Of a DNA stretch of 64,000 nt, positions 22,421 through 33,541 are shown piece after piece. The notes beneath the pieces are model-generated. The model had not been told where the DNA came from and did not search any database. It saw only the letters and a program-made list of their open reading frames with translations. The stretch covers positions 37,821 to 101,820 of the forward strand of contig JAPTJF010000210.1 of NCBI GenBank assembly GCA_029339195.1, read 5' to 3'. Each line of letters begins with the position of its first letter. The first letter of the stretch is position 1. This DNA comes from Micractinium sp. NFX-FRZ (taxonomy: Eukaryota > Chlorophyta > Trebouxiophyceae > Chlorellales > Chlorellaceae). Made by a program: the position numbers and the translations under genes.

Positions 22421-25400
22421 TTAATCCCTCCTGCAGTCCTCGTCGCGGCGGGGTGCCTTGAAGCCTTCGCAAGGGTCGTTGGCGGAGTCAAAGATGTTGC
22501 TCAGCAGCTCGCCTGCAGGCATGGGACACGCCGGGAAGGCAGGCAGGTGCCAGGCTGGCGTTTTATCCCTCCAATAGGCCCAGCTGATGCCACCTGGAGC
22601 CACGCTTGCACAGCTGCACAGCAGTGCTGCGCTGGTACCGTGATGCACTTGCATCACCAACCAGCCACGTGGGTGCACCCAAAGCAACAGGCGGGCGGAA
22701 GCACGGCCTCAAGCGCAATACAGTCTAGAGCAAGGTCTGGGCCAGGCATGTGCGCTAGGGGATCATGTGAGCTGTGGGGCGCACCTTGGTCGTCGGTGTC
22801 AGAGTCCCACATCATGACGCCGCTGATCTCGCGGGAGCGGGCGTAGCACATCTTCAGGCGGTGGGTCTCTGGGGTGTCAAAGCCCACCCAGTGTGCGGTC
22901 CACTGCAATGGTGCCCTTCCGCTGGAGCAGCCTGCTCTTGATCTCTGCGCCACAGGCAAACACAGAAGCAGGCGGGGTACGAACTGAATGAAAACCCTCG
23001 AGCATGCTGGCCATCGGCGCGCATACATGCTGTGCTGCACGGCCCCCTGCTGTGTCTGCTGGCCGTCCTGCCCCCCACCCCCCACCCCCCCCACCCTCAC
23101 CATACCACGCCATCGTGCCGTTGGTCTGCGTGCACTCCCCACGCAGCGCAGTCATGCCGGTGGCAAACGAGTCGAGCGCGGCGCCATATCCAGGGCTAGA
23201 GGGGAAGAGGCCCAAGGGGTTAAACAAGCTGTTCCAGACTGTTCCGCCGCCGCTGCCTTCAGGCACGGGCACGCCGCGGCCATACGACGCCAGGCCCAGC
23301 ACGAGCTTCTCCTTTGGCACACCATTGTCAAGGTACGCATCCAAAGCCCCCGCTATGTCCCAGTTATACCATTTGCCCGTGGCGGAGCAGTCCAGCACAG
23401 GGGCGTGGCTGTTCACCTTCCGGTAGCCCTGGCTCCAGTCAAAGGCGCCGTGATAGTCGTCTGCGGGTGGCCACGGGCGGGAGAGAGGGGCGATACAAGG
23501 CATCAGTGGAAGGCGATCGCGACTTGCGGCAAGTACTTCACGCGAGCTGCTAAGACTCCTGCACCTCGCAGCCGCTGTGCAAACCGGTGACAACTTGTGC
23601 TGAGCCTGCCCTCCACTGCACGCAGTGGCACACGTCCCCAGGCGCCTGCCCTTCGTGTTGCTGCCCCGCACCATGCCTGGCGCCTTGTCGCCTGCCGCGC
23701 CCGTCCCCCCCCCCCCCGGGCCCCCCCCCCCTTTCCCCCCGGCCCGCCTCACATGTCATGAGGTTGATGAAGTCGACACAGTCAGCTATGCTGCGCATGT
23801 CGACGTGGCGCGATGGGGTGGGTGTGGCGCGCAGTGCAGCGGTGAGCAGCATGCGGGGCTGCTGGGATTCGGTGGCCTCCCGCAGCTCCCGCATCAGCGT
23901 CATGAAGTCGTCCACCTCACTGTAAGTCTCACGCTTGTTCTCGAAGTTCGGGAACTCCCTGCGACGGCGGCATGAGTGGGCGGGTGGATGGGGGGAGGAG
24001 CCATGTGGGAATGGATGGGGCCGGTGAGTGGGCAACTACACCTGTGCCCTTACAGTCGTACACGCCCCCACTTTCCCCCCACCCTTCCAGGTCCAACCCC
24101 TTACATCGGTGCATCCCCCGCCTCCTTCCGCTAGCCTCCCGCCGAGCGAGGCAAGCACCAGGCGCTCACCAATCCATGTCGATGCCGTCAAACTCGTACC
24201 GCTTGGCGTATGCGATGACTGAGTCTATGAAGCGGGCACGGGAGGCGCGGTTTCTGGCCATGGCGGGGAACACTGCAGCGGGGGAGGGGTGGCACCAGGC
24301 GTGGCTGTGTAGCAGCAGCATAGTACATGGGCACCGGCCCCACTTGCTTCTGCGGCTCCGGACCCAGAAGCAGGTGAGCGGCAGGACAGGGTTGTGTGCG
24401 GCCGAGGGAAGCGCCGGCGTAGGGCGCAGCGATTGCATGGGCTTGCCCACACCGCTTGTAATGCCGCTGCCAGTGCTTCCGTGTGGCCAGGGCGGCCCGC
24501 AGCAAAGCCCACTAGGATTCACACGGAAGGCATTCTCGGACACAGTACGGCGGGGCAAGCAGGCAGGCAAGCAGGCGGGCGGGCGGGCGGCCCGCGGCAG
24601 GCAAGCGGGCGGGCAGGCAGGCAGGAAGGCAGGCAAGCATTCAAGCGGGGGGGGGGCAGGCAGACAGGCAGGCAGGTGGGCGGCCGAGGGAGCGAGAGAG
24701 GGGGGAAGGGGTGTGCACGGGAGGCATTCACTCCGCCCACCTTCGGAGGCGTTGGTGCCCTTGAACGCCTCCTCTGACCGGGAGAAGCTCCACCCCCCAA
24801 TAGAGATGAGCGTCTGGAGCTTGGGGTTCTGTATCTTGAGGTCCTGCAGCAACGGTGATGGTGGGTGGTGTGCGCTTGGCAAGCACACAGGCGGTATGGG
24901 GAAGGGGGGGCACAGCCCCCTCACAAGCCGCAGGCGAATGGGTGCGGGGGCTGCCGGTGGTGCACCCTGATTTGCTTGGCTGCCTGATTGCGGCCAGGCC
25001 TTTTCTCCCTCCCCCCGCCCCAATCTTCCCCCACCAACCGCCGTAGTTTGCGCGCCCTCCCCTCTTGCCGGCCTCTCCCCGCCTGCCTCCTCCCTGCCTC
25101 CCCTCCCCTCGGCACCCCCGCACCCGCACTTGCGCCATCAGCTGCGGCGCATTCTCCTCCACATGTTCCACTTCGAAGGTTCGGTTGTTCAGCTTGGCAA
25201 ATGCAAAGTTTACGTGAGTGGCAGCTGTAGCATTGATGTAGCCCGGGGTGTAGGCATACGCGTCGCAGTGAGCGGGGCGGCCGTTGCTGGAGCGCCTCCA
25301 CTGCGCATAGTCTGCGGCCGGGGGAAGGGGGCGGGTTTTACAAGGGAGGTGGAACAGGGGACGGTGCAGTAGCTGTGGCAGTGGGGCGCACGCATCATGC

Positions 25401-28400
25401 CATGTTGCAGCAAGAGCTGTAAACCGCAACTAAGCGGGGGGTGGGTGGGGGGGGGTGGGTGGGGGGGCGCAGATTGCACGGTGGGGTGTGCGGGGAGGGT
25501 CCTCAGGCTGGCCGGTGCCCAGGGGGCAGAGCCCGTCCTTGGCACACACCACTGCATCCCTCTGCCCGCACCCACTACTCCCTCACGGCACTGTGCTGCA
25601 CCGCCTCACCAGTGGCATAAACAACCACCCTGCACATGGGCGGGAGGGGAAGGAGGAAAGGGCAGGTGAGCATGTGCAGCGCCGCAACGTATGCTGCGCT
25701 CACCAGCGGAACCCCTTCAAGGCTGATGGCCGCATCGTGCGCCCACTGGGTGGCACCAGCTGAACGGTCTGGCACGCCCGCTGCTCTCCTGGTTGCCATG
25801 GCAGTCTGCCGCGCCCACTGCCCTCCCGCTGGTCCCCGCCTCCAACCACCAACCTCAGCCCACCTGCTGCCACACCCCACCTGTTGATTGGAGTCTTTGC
25901 AATGTTCGCCTTGTCCTGCGCCCTGCGGCACAGGTCGTCCGAGCCGTCGTCCACCGGATTAACGGTGAACAGCCTCACCCGCCTAGAACCAGAGCTCCAG
26001 AAAAATACTAAAGGAAAGCTGGCTCTTGCCCTCCGTAAGCCTGCAGAACGGCCTCTGCAAACCGGCCAAAGCAAGCGGGGGCGCCGGGTTTGTGTGTGTG
26101 GGGGGGGGGGGTTGAGGGGGGGCGCAAGAGGGCGGAGCGCAAGGCAGGGTCGGCCCGGCAGCCAGGGGTGCCGCTTGCGAGCGGTTGTGGCATTCCGTAC
26201 CTGCCGCAGTGCATCAAGCATGGGCCTAGCTGGTTGGCCACGCCGCCGGCTGGGCTCACCTTCCGGCACTCGCCGTTCTCCTTCAGGCACAGCTGGAACT
26301 TGTCCTTGGGCTCGTCATACAGTTGGAGGGTGTACCGAAGCTCTGCACACACATACACACGCACACACGGATGGGTTAGTTTGTCATGCGCACACACACA
26401 CACATTACACACACACAAGAGCAGGCGGCATGTAGGGGTCAGGACATTGCTGGCCAGCCCGCGGAGGGCTTCTGCAAGCACTGCCCAAGCTGCGCAACAC
26501 AAGAACCGCAGCAGCAGCAGCAGCAGCAGGCACGGCCGCAGGTGGGCTGCCGGCAGTGCCCCGCCCCCTTGCCGCGACGCACCACCTCTAGAGATCTCCT
26601 CCCCACCCCGCTCCCCGGGCCTGCTTACCAAACTTCACCACAATGATCTTCAGGCTGGCTGTGACCTCCAGGGAACCCTGGAAGGCATAGAATCTGAGGG
26701 TGGACGGAGGGGAGGCGGGGTTGCCAATCGGCAGCATTGGGGTTTTGGGTAGGGTTTTGGGTTGGGGTTCACACTCACAGCGTACCCACCTGCTCGTGAG
26801 GCGGTACCCACATGCTCGTGGGGTGTGCCGGCATACGCAGGAGCAGCGCAGGGCGTGCTGCCCTGCTGCTGTGCCAGCACGAAACGGACACACCACAAAC
26901 CCGTCGGCCCTATGAGATTGGGCCCCATGCTCACTCACTTGATGTCTACGGTCAGGCACATCTGCATGCCAAAGAACTCCATGAGGTCTTGTATGCCCAC
27001 CAGGCCGAGGCAGAGGGACAGGCTCCCACCCATTTGATTCTCAATCATGAGGTCCTTGGTCGAGTCCAGCGTAAAATCCAGGTGCTGGCACTTGCCGTCA
27101 ACATCGCACACCTCCCCCTGTGCCAGGTGGATGGGCGGGCACACCGACCCAGGGAGGAGCAGTGGGCGGAGGGCGGGCGAGGGAGCAGCAATCAGCAGCA
27201 TGTCGCGTGTGGGGGCGCGAGGACGCGCGCAGGACGGTGTGGGGAGTGATTACGAGACCTGTGGGGCTGAGTGCCTCCACGGCACGGCCGCAACCCCCCT
27301 CCCCACCCGCCTTGCTCCCGCCTTGCCCGCTCGCCCCCCATCCCAGGCCCTGCTTCACCCAGGTTTCAGCCGCTGGCACTCCACTTACTTTGGTTGGGAT
27401 CTTGTTTTCCTCGATGTTCCACTCTGCCCAGGGCTGGCAGATGTTGATGGCGCCCTCCACCTTGGCCTGCAACCCGCTGGGGCCGAGCGGGATGGTGGCG
27501 GCGCACGTCCCTCCGGGCAGGCACAACTTCCTGCCCTTCGCCGCACCCTTCGCAAAGCTCTTCCAGAACGCAGGGTTGAACAGGTTTTGGACGCCGCACT
27601 CAAGTTGCTGCAGGCTGCGCCGTGCATGTGAGTCCTGCTGCGCGGCTGCCCACTCCGCTGCCGCCCTGCGCTTGTGGGCTGCCACGGCGGCCTGGTAGGA
27701 GGGGTCGGCCTCCAATGCGTCCCTAACCTGCTGCTCCAGCAGCCGCCGCCCGCTGCCACTGTTGGTCTGCTCAAGGAAGGCCTTAAACCGGGCATCGAAC
27801 TCAACTTGCACCCTGGAGTCGCAGTGCAGGAGGGGGTGGGTGGCGGGGTCTCCGCACACGCAGTCCACCAGCGGAGCCGGCATAGTGCCGTTACGGAATG
27901 AAGCACACTTGGAGGGGCGGTCTGTGGGTGGGGGCGGGGGGGGGGAGGGGAAGGGGAGAGGAGGCGCGGTTGTGTTGTGTTGTGGGGGGTGGCGGGGCAG
28001 AACACCCAGAGGGGCAAGCCTTAAGGGCAACACAGCAAGGGAGACACCGAAGGGTGCGAGTGAGTGAGCTATGCTGCGGTATCGGCCCCCGATCAGACAA
28101 CAGGGTGCCGCAGGCGTGTAGCCTGCGCCTTGGCATACTGCGCAGGCCATCTGTGGCATGCAGAGCCATTTAAACCGAGGGGCTCTCTTTGCCGTCGTCT
28201 TGCTGCTGTTTGATGCTGCGCCGTACCTCACCACCCCGCCCCTCACCTGTTTCATAAGACGCTGTGTAGGCAGCAAAGCTGGGGTTGCCCCGCTGCTCGC
28301 GCAGCACCGCCAGGCGGCCAGCCTCGGAGGCCCACAACCTGCGCAGCGTCAGCTGCAGCGCGTCGCGGCCCTCGGGGGAGGGGGCCGACTCGTAAGCCTG

Positions 28401-31400
28401 GGCGGCAGGGGCCACACTGGGCGCATCGCGCACGAACAGGCGGGCCACGGAGAGGAGCTCGGCATCAATGGCAGGCTGGGTGCCGTTGCCGGGGGCGGAG
28501 GCGCAGGGCGCCACCAACACCTTCTGCCCGGGTGTCAACTTGTCGATGCCCTGCAGGCATGGGAGCGGTGCGATGTGGGGTACAGGTTGGTGGGGTAAGC
28601 GTGGGGCTGGCATCACGGTCTAAAGGCCTTCAGAACAGTGCAGCTTGGCGGCACCTGGAGCAGGCAGTCAAGTGGTAGGAACGCAGGAGTGGAACAAGTG
28701 CGTTGCGTTGCACCGCATTGCACCCATGCAGGCGGATGGGTCTGGCTGGTGGCATGGGGATGAAGTGCCACACACAACCGGTGCAGCGCGCCCCAGCGAG
28801 CATAGGCGACGGGCAGAGGGACCGCCAGGTTTGGTTGCGGCAACACCCCGGCGTTGCCATCTCAAGCACAGGCGGTACACATACACGCAGTCCGGAAGAA
28901 GAGGGGTGTCGCATCCCACGGGGTGTGAATTGTGCCGCCAAACGTGTTGCTGGGCAGATCTCGGAGCGCTGGTGCAGCGCACGCTTTGCGCCGAGCTTGG
29001 AGCAAGCGTGGGCAACCAGCAGCATGTAGCCCACGGACACCTGCCTGCTGCTGCCAGACCCACGGGCGCACCTTGGTTGCCAGGGCGGGGTTGAGGGCCA
29101 CTAGGTCCACCACGGTGGTGGAGTATGCCTTAGCCACGCTCCACAGGAAGTCTCCCGCCACCACGGTGTGCGTCTTGCAGTCGCCGGCGGGCACGCACAC
29201 GGGGGCTCCCGGCGGCAGCGGCATGGCCAGATCGGCGGCATTATTCAGCACCAGCAGGTCGCCATACGGCACGCTGAGCTGGGAGGACAGCTGGGCAATG
29301 GAATCGACACGGGTGATGAGCGAGATGACCACCCCCTGGCAGCGGTCCTCCAGGGGTGGCAAGGGGCCGGGGAGGACGTCAGGGAGGGGGAGGGGGGCGA
29401 TGGGGTCGCGGGGAGGTGGCAAGGGGCGCGGCCCCACGCACACCGCCTGGCCCAGCGCCAGGGTGGAGCAATTCTTGTTGAGCGGCAGGTTCAGCTGCCA
29501 GAACTCGTCCATGGTGAGGCCGTAAGAGGAGGCGATCTGTAGGGTGGGTGGGTGGGTGGGTGGAGGAGGGGCGGGGGGGAGCAGGTGTGCCTGTGCGGAG
29601 GGCGCTCCAACGAGATGCAGACGCTGGGCATGCTGTGCCGTTGGGTGCGCCGGGCACCATGCACTAGGCCCGCACAGCTCAGCAGATCTCACAACACGAC
29701 TTGCCTTAAAGCAAAACTCGCCAGCAGCCACGACGTGCTGCCGGGTGCACTCCAGTGTGCCCGGTGGGGCGGGCGGCGGCGGGGGCTGCGCCGGTGCCGG
29801 GGGCGGCGGCAGCAGGGGCCCCACGCACAAACGCTGGCCAGATTGAAGCGCTGCGCAAGAGCGGTTGAGGGCGGGGTTGATGGCCCAGAATTGATCCATG
29901 GTGAGCCCGCGGTCAGTAGCAACCTGCGGAAGAGAGGGAGCAGGCCCCACATATGTTGCGCTAGCAGCAGCAGGGGTTGGTGTGGGCACAATGCCAACTC
30001 CGAAAGACGTGACCCGTCCAGGCCGGGTGCACCCCCCCTGAGCCAGCCAGCTTGGCAGCATGACTAACTCGTGACGTGCGGGAGGCGCACACGAGGCGGG
30101 GTTCGCCTAGCAGGCGCATGTGGAGCTGGTGCCACGGTGCCGTGCAGCGCCCCACTCACCTTATAGCAGAAGTCTCCGGTCACCACCGTGTGCCACTGCT
30201 GGCATGCCCAGGGAGCGGCAGGTGGTGAAAGGGTGGAGGCGGTGGGGGGTTTGGGGCTGGGAGGCAAGGGTGGGCGAGGGCTGGGGGGTGGAGTGAGGGG
30301 AGCGGGGAGGGATTGGGGCGGCCCGGGGAGGATGGTGGGGGGCAAGGTGCGAGGGGCAGGGGAGGGAGGAGAGGTGCTGGGGGGTCTAGTGGTTGGCAAT
30401 GGTGGGCTGAAGGAAGGTGGGGGGGTAGGGGGCCTTAGGGTGGGTGAGGGAGGCGGGGGCCTTGGAGCGGGTGAGGGAGGCGGGGGCCTTGGAGCGGGTG
30501 AGGGTGGCGGGGGCGTAGGCGAAGGTGAGGGAGAGGGGGGCCGTGGAGGGGGAGGCATGGGAGGGCGAGGGGTGGGAGGGCTGGGAGGGCGCGGGGACGG
30601 AGGCAGCGGAGGAAATGGTGAGGGTGGCAGGGGAGGGCGGGGTGAGGGCGGCGGCGGGGGCCTGGGGGAGGGCGGGGGCGAGGGCAACGGAGGCAGGCAC
30701 AACACCTGCCCCACCCACAGGTTTGTGCACGCACTGTTGATGGACGGGTTGAGTGCTGTCAGCTGCTGCACTGTCAGGCCCTGTGCCTGGGCAATCTGCC
30801 AGCAAGAGCTGCCAGCTTGCACGGTAACGGTGCGCCCCGTGGTGCAGGTCGCCGCCAGCGCCAGGCAGAGCCGCTGCCCGGGCTGCAGGCGTGCGCAGTC
30901 CAGACCAGGATTGAGGGCCTGGAGATCGGTAACTTGCATGCCGTACTGCTGGGCGATGCCCCAGCAGAACTGCCCGGAAGCAACCGTGTGATCCCGTGTG
31001 CACCCCTGAACACACATGTGAAGCAAAAGGGGGGGGGGCAGGAGAGGGCGCGGGGTGAGTGCCGGTTGCCGAGATGAAGGGTGCACAGAAGTGATCACAA
31101 GCCTGCCGCCAGCTGTCACAGAGGGCTGGCGCAGCCCATTGCCACACTGGCAGCGGCCCATATGTGCATCCGTACCTTGGGAAGGGCCGCGGGCGTCGAC
31201 GCCAGGCAGAGCACTTGGTTGACCCACAGGTTGCTGCATGCGCTGTTGATGGAGGGGTTCAGTGCTGTCAGCTGCTGCACCGTCAGACCCTGTGCCTGCG
31301 CAATCTGCCAACAACTGTCGCCGGACCGCACGGTGTAGGTGCGGCTGCAAGTCTGGCCATGCTGCACAGAAGCATGGCCGGGGAAACGGGACAATTACAA

Positions 31401-31584
31401 AATATGAGCAAAGCGCTTCCTCCGTAGTGTGTGAAGGCAGGCAGGCAGGCAGGCAGCGCAGACTGATTTCAACTCGTGAATGTTGCGGCCGGCCATCGCG
31501 CCGGCCGCATCGCGCCAGGGGCTCACCGCCCATCCGCGACGAGGCCAGAACAACCAGCACCAATCCGATTGAGACGGCGCGCAT
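22421..31584 (-). CDS. Secreted multi-LysM, proline-rich GH18 chitinase
   Basis: Nineteen exons: 31584-31527, 31361-31176, 31005-30160, 29923-29705, 29536-29072, 28550-28247, 27921-27389, 27117-26939, 26693-26629, 26342-26201, 25994-25881, 25629-25610, 25311-25130, 24843-24741, 24272-24170, 23958-23753, 23460-23101, 22931-22785 and 22512-22421, about 1,440 residues. MRAVSIGLVLVVLASS is a signal peptide. Five clear LysM modules follow (for example YTVRSGDSCWQIAQAQGLTV) with two divergent ones; a Pro/Ser hinge of about 160 residues separates the third and fourth. Residues about 600-1035 are unrecognised. GH18 starts at VVVYATGDYAQW and has LISIGGWSFSRS, the catalytic FDGIDMDWEFP and YDYHGAFDW. 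LysM binds chitin or glucosamine polymers and GH18 cuts them, so wall remodelling or daughter-cell release is likely. All junctions are in phase except exon 1 to 2. Intron 4 is GC-AG. Confidence 0.85.
24541..24700. repeat. GGCA/GGCG-rich minisatellite in a chitinase intron
   Basis: Tandem GCAGGCAGGCAAGCAGGCGG-like units fill part of the intron between the LISIGGW exon and the catalytic exon. Confidence 0.7.
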
Positions 31585-32910
31585 GGTTTCGCCCGACGTA
31601 GTCAATAAGTTTTTGCACAGGCTCCAGCCTGGCGCCAGCCGGCCGGTGTCCTCGATGCGGCACAAAAGACCGGAACAGCCCAGGGGCCATCGCAGCCGTC
31701 TAGACTCGAAATGGCGGCTAGATAGCGTGGGTCGTGTTGCAACTTCCTCGCAACTTCAACCGCTTGTGCCCCCTCATCCGACGCCGCGGCGGTTTGCGTT
31801 TAGGGTCTACAGTCTGACTGTAGCCACTGCACAGACTGCCAATTCTCTGAATGCGATAGAGACCCCTGGACAGCAAGGGGCTACCAGGAATGCAAGCAAC
31901 ATACTCTGTGGCGGCGACGCCGCGCGGCGCAGCCCACTGGCAAAGCCTGCTCCACTGGTGGAAGACCAGCGCTTGAAGTGACTCTCATACTGATTGCCAT
32001 ATCACAGGCGGAACGGGCACTACTGTAGAAGCGGGTGGCCCTGTACATACTTGAGCGCCTTCGGCGGCATGGGTGCGCGGCGCCTGGCTGAGTGTGGGAC
32101 TGGGTCGACTGGCAGAGGAGGCTGGGTGCGGCTGGCGCCGCACGACTGGCAGAAGTGAAATGAGACCTGGCGGACCTAAGTGCCAGTGGCGGCGCCTGGT
32201 GCTTCCACTGCCGGTCAACCAGGTCCCAGGTGCTGCTGCTGGCTCCACTGCTGCCGCTGACGACACCTGCATTGTCACCAAGTCTGCTGCCTGCGTCGTG
32301 GTGCAGTCCAGCCCGGCCAGCGCGCACGTGCTGCGGATCAACAGGGTCCCATCCCTCTACCCTAATGCGCATCCTGGCCTGGCCGCCTTGGGCAGGATGC
32401 TACTCTGCAGGCGCACTGCCTTACATGGCATGGGCCGGTTGAAGGAGCGTAGGGCATGGGCAGCAGCAAGGGGCGGCAGGAGCCAGAGCACAGGTGGCGG
32501 GAGGCGGTGGTGGCGGCAGGGAGCGGCAGAGGGCCGCCCCCGCAAGCCCTGTCGCCGATGAGCGCCATCGCTGGCCGTTGCATGATTGCTGGCCCGCGAG
32601 GCAGGTCCCAAAAGGCTGGCCCGCGATGTGCATCGCTTGCAGACTCTGCAAACCCACCTGGGAGGGAATTTCCTTGCGCCTTCTCCAGTGTCTAACGAAG
32701 TAAGTGGCGCGCCGACGGCCTTTCAAATGAGAGGAAGAACAGTTGCGAGGGGCAGCTTACAGGCTGGCGGCATCAGCCGCCGCCGCCAGCGCCGGCGCTG
32801 GTCTGCCCATCCCGCTGCTTGCAAAGCTTTTCGTCATGCTGCCCTCAATGTGCAGTTGCATCAGCGACTTACAAAGTGTGCGCCAATTGGCAAATTCTTG
32901 CCAGCAGAAG
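30665..32910. repeat. Duplicated segment, copy A
   Basis: This 2.25-kb block is repeated at 33542-35787, offset by 2,877 bases. It covers the LysM gene from the proline-rich region through the start codon, the upstream region, and the METTL21-derived fragment. Only about three substitutions were found by eye, for example 30926 T against 33803 C, which changes VTDLQALN to VTGLQALN. Confidence 0.9.
32230..32372 (-). pseudogene. Fragment of the METTL21-like gene 5' end, copy A
   Basis: The minus strand starts MRIRVEGWDPVDPQHVRA, matching MRITIEGWDPVDRQHVRG of the methyltransferase at 20840. A 5-base deletion then shifts the frame; the next match (LAGLD...TQAADLVT) is in another frame. Similarity ends after about 45 codons, well before the methyltransferase fold. 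Upstream DNA to about 32910 also matches the methyltransferase promoter. It is a dead gene fragment carried with its promoter. Confidence 0.8.
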
Positions 32911-33541
32911 CTCATGCACATGGTGGGCCTGAATAATGATTACAGCTGACCAGCTCTTGGGAAGCTTGCGCGCATGGAAGAGCGAGGGAGCTAAACTGTG
33001 AAAGTGGCGCTTTTGGTGACTACGGAAGTGATGCTGGAGGGAGCTAGAATATGGAATGATGCTGGGGGTCTACAGGGTGGACGGTGTGGGCAGTGCGCAG
33101 AGGTGATGAAGTGTTCCTTCACAGTGGTTTAGGCAGGCTTGGGTAAACGGCCAACATGTCGATACTGGGGTGCTCAACGCAGGGACGGAGTGGAGCAGCA
33201 ATCTTGGAAAGTATTTGCAGAAGCTGTGCAGCTGGGCTCAGCATGCCACGGCTGCCGCTGGCAGCGCCGTGGACACACGAGGGCGCGCTCACCAGACCGA
33301 CCCACGCGTGCCACGTGGCGGGGGCGGCCTGCGGGGGGGGGGCCCACGGCGGGACGGCGGTGGGCGCCTCTGGGCAGCAGCGGCATCCCTGGGGGCAGGC
33401 GGCTTGCGCCTGGGTGGCGGCGGAGGCGACCGCGGCTTAGGGGGCAGTGGGGATTTCAGTGGTGAAGGCGGGGGTGGTGGAGGGCGTTTGGGTGAGGGGG
33501 GCGGAGGCCGCCGGGGAGGTGGGGAGCGCTGCGGGGGCCGG
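32911..33541. repeat. Diverged copy of the hydrolase-gene 3' end, joined to the LysM gene
   Basis: This segment aligns with about 35990-36500, the 3' end and downstream DNA of the hydrolase gene. Shared blocks include GACCAGCTCTTGGGAAGC, CAGTGCGCAGAGGT and CCACGCGTGCCACGTGGC. It is clearly less alike than the flanking duplicated block and lacks about 190 bases near 35800-35990. Confidence 0.75.

Noticed and set aside
22785..22944. Calling the chitinase a pseudogene because of the stop after GTIAV
   Set aside because: A slightly later acceptor (exon from 22931) keeps every downstream junction in phase, and the catalytic motif is intact.
24541..24700. Regular short repeats considered as a CRISPR array
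   Set aside because: The units are 4-8 base GGCA/GGCG minisatellite repeats without spacers, inside an intron of a eukaryotic gene.
30188..30991. Glycine-rich plus-strand open frame (also at 33170-33868 and 36167-36755)
   Set aside because: These are antisense to the proline-rich exons of the LysM and hydrolase genes; Gly-rich frames are the mirror of CCN codons.
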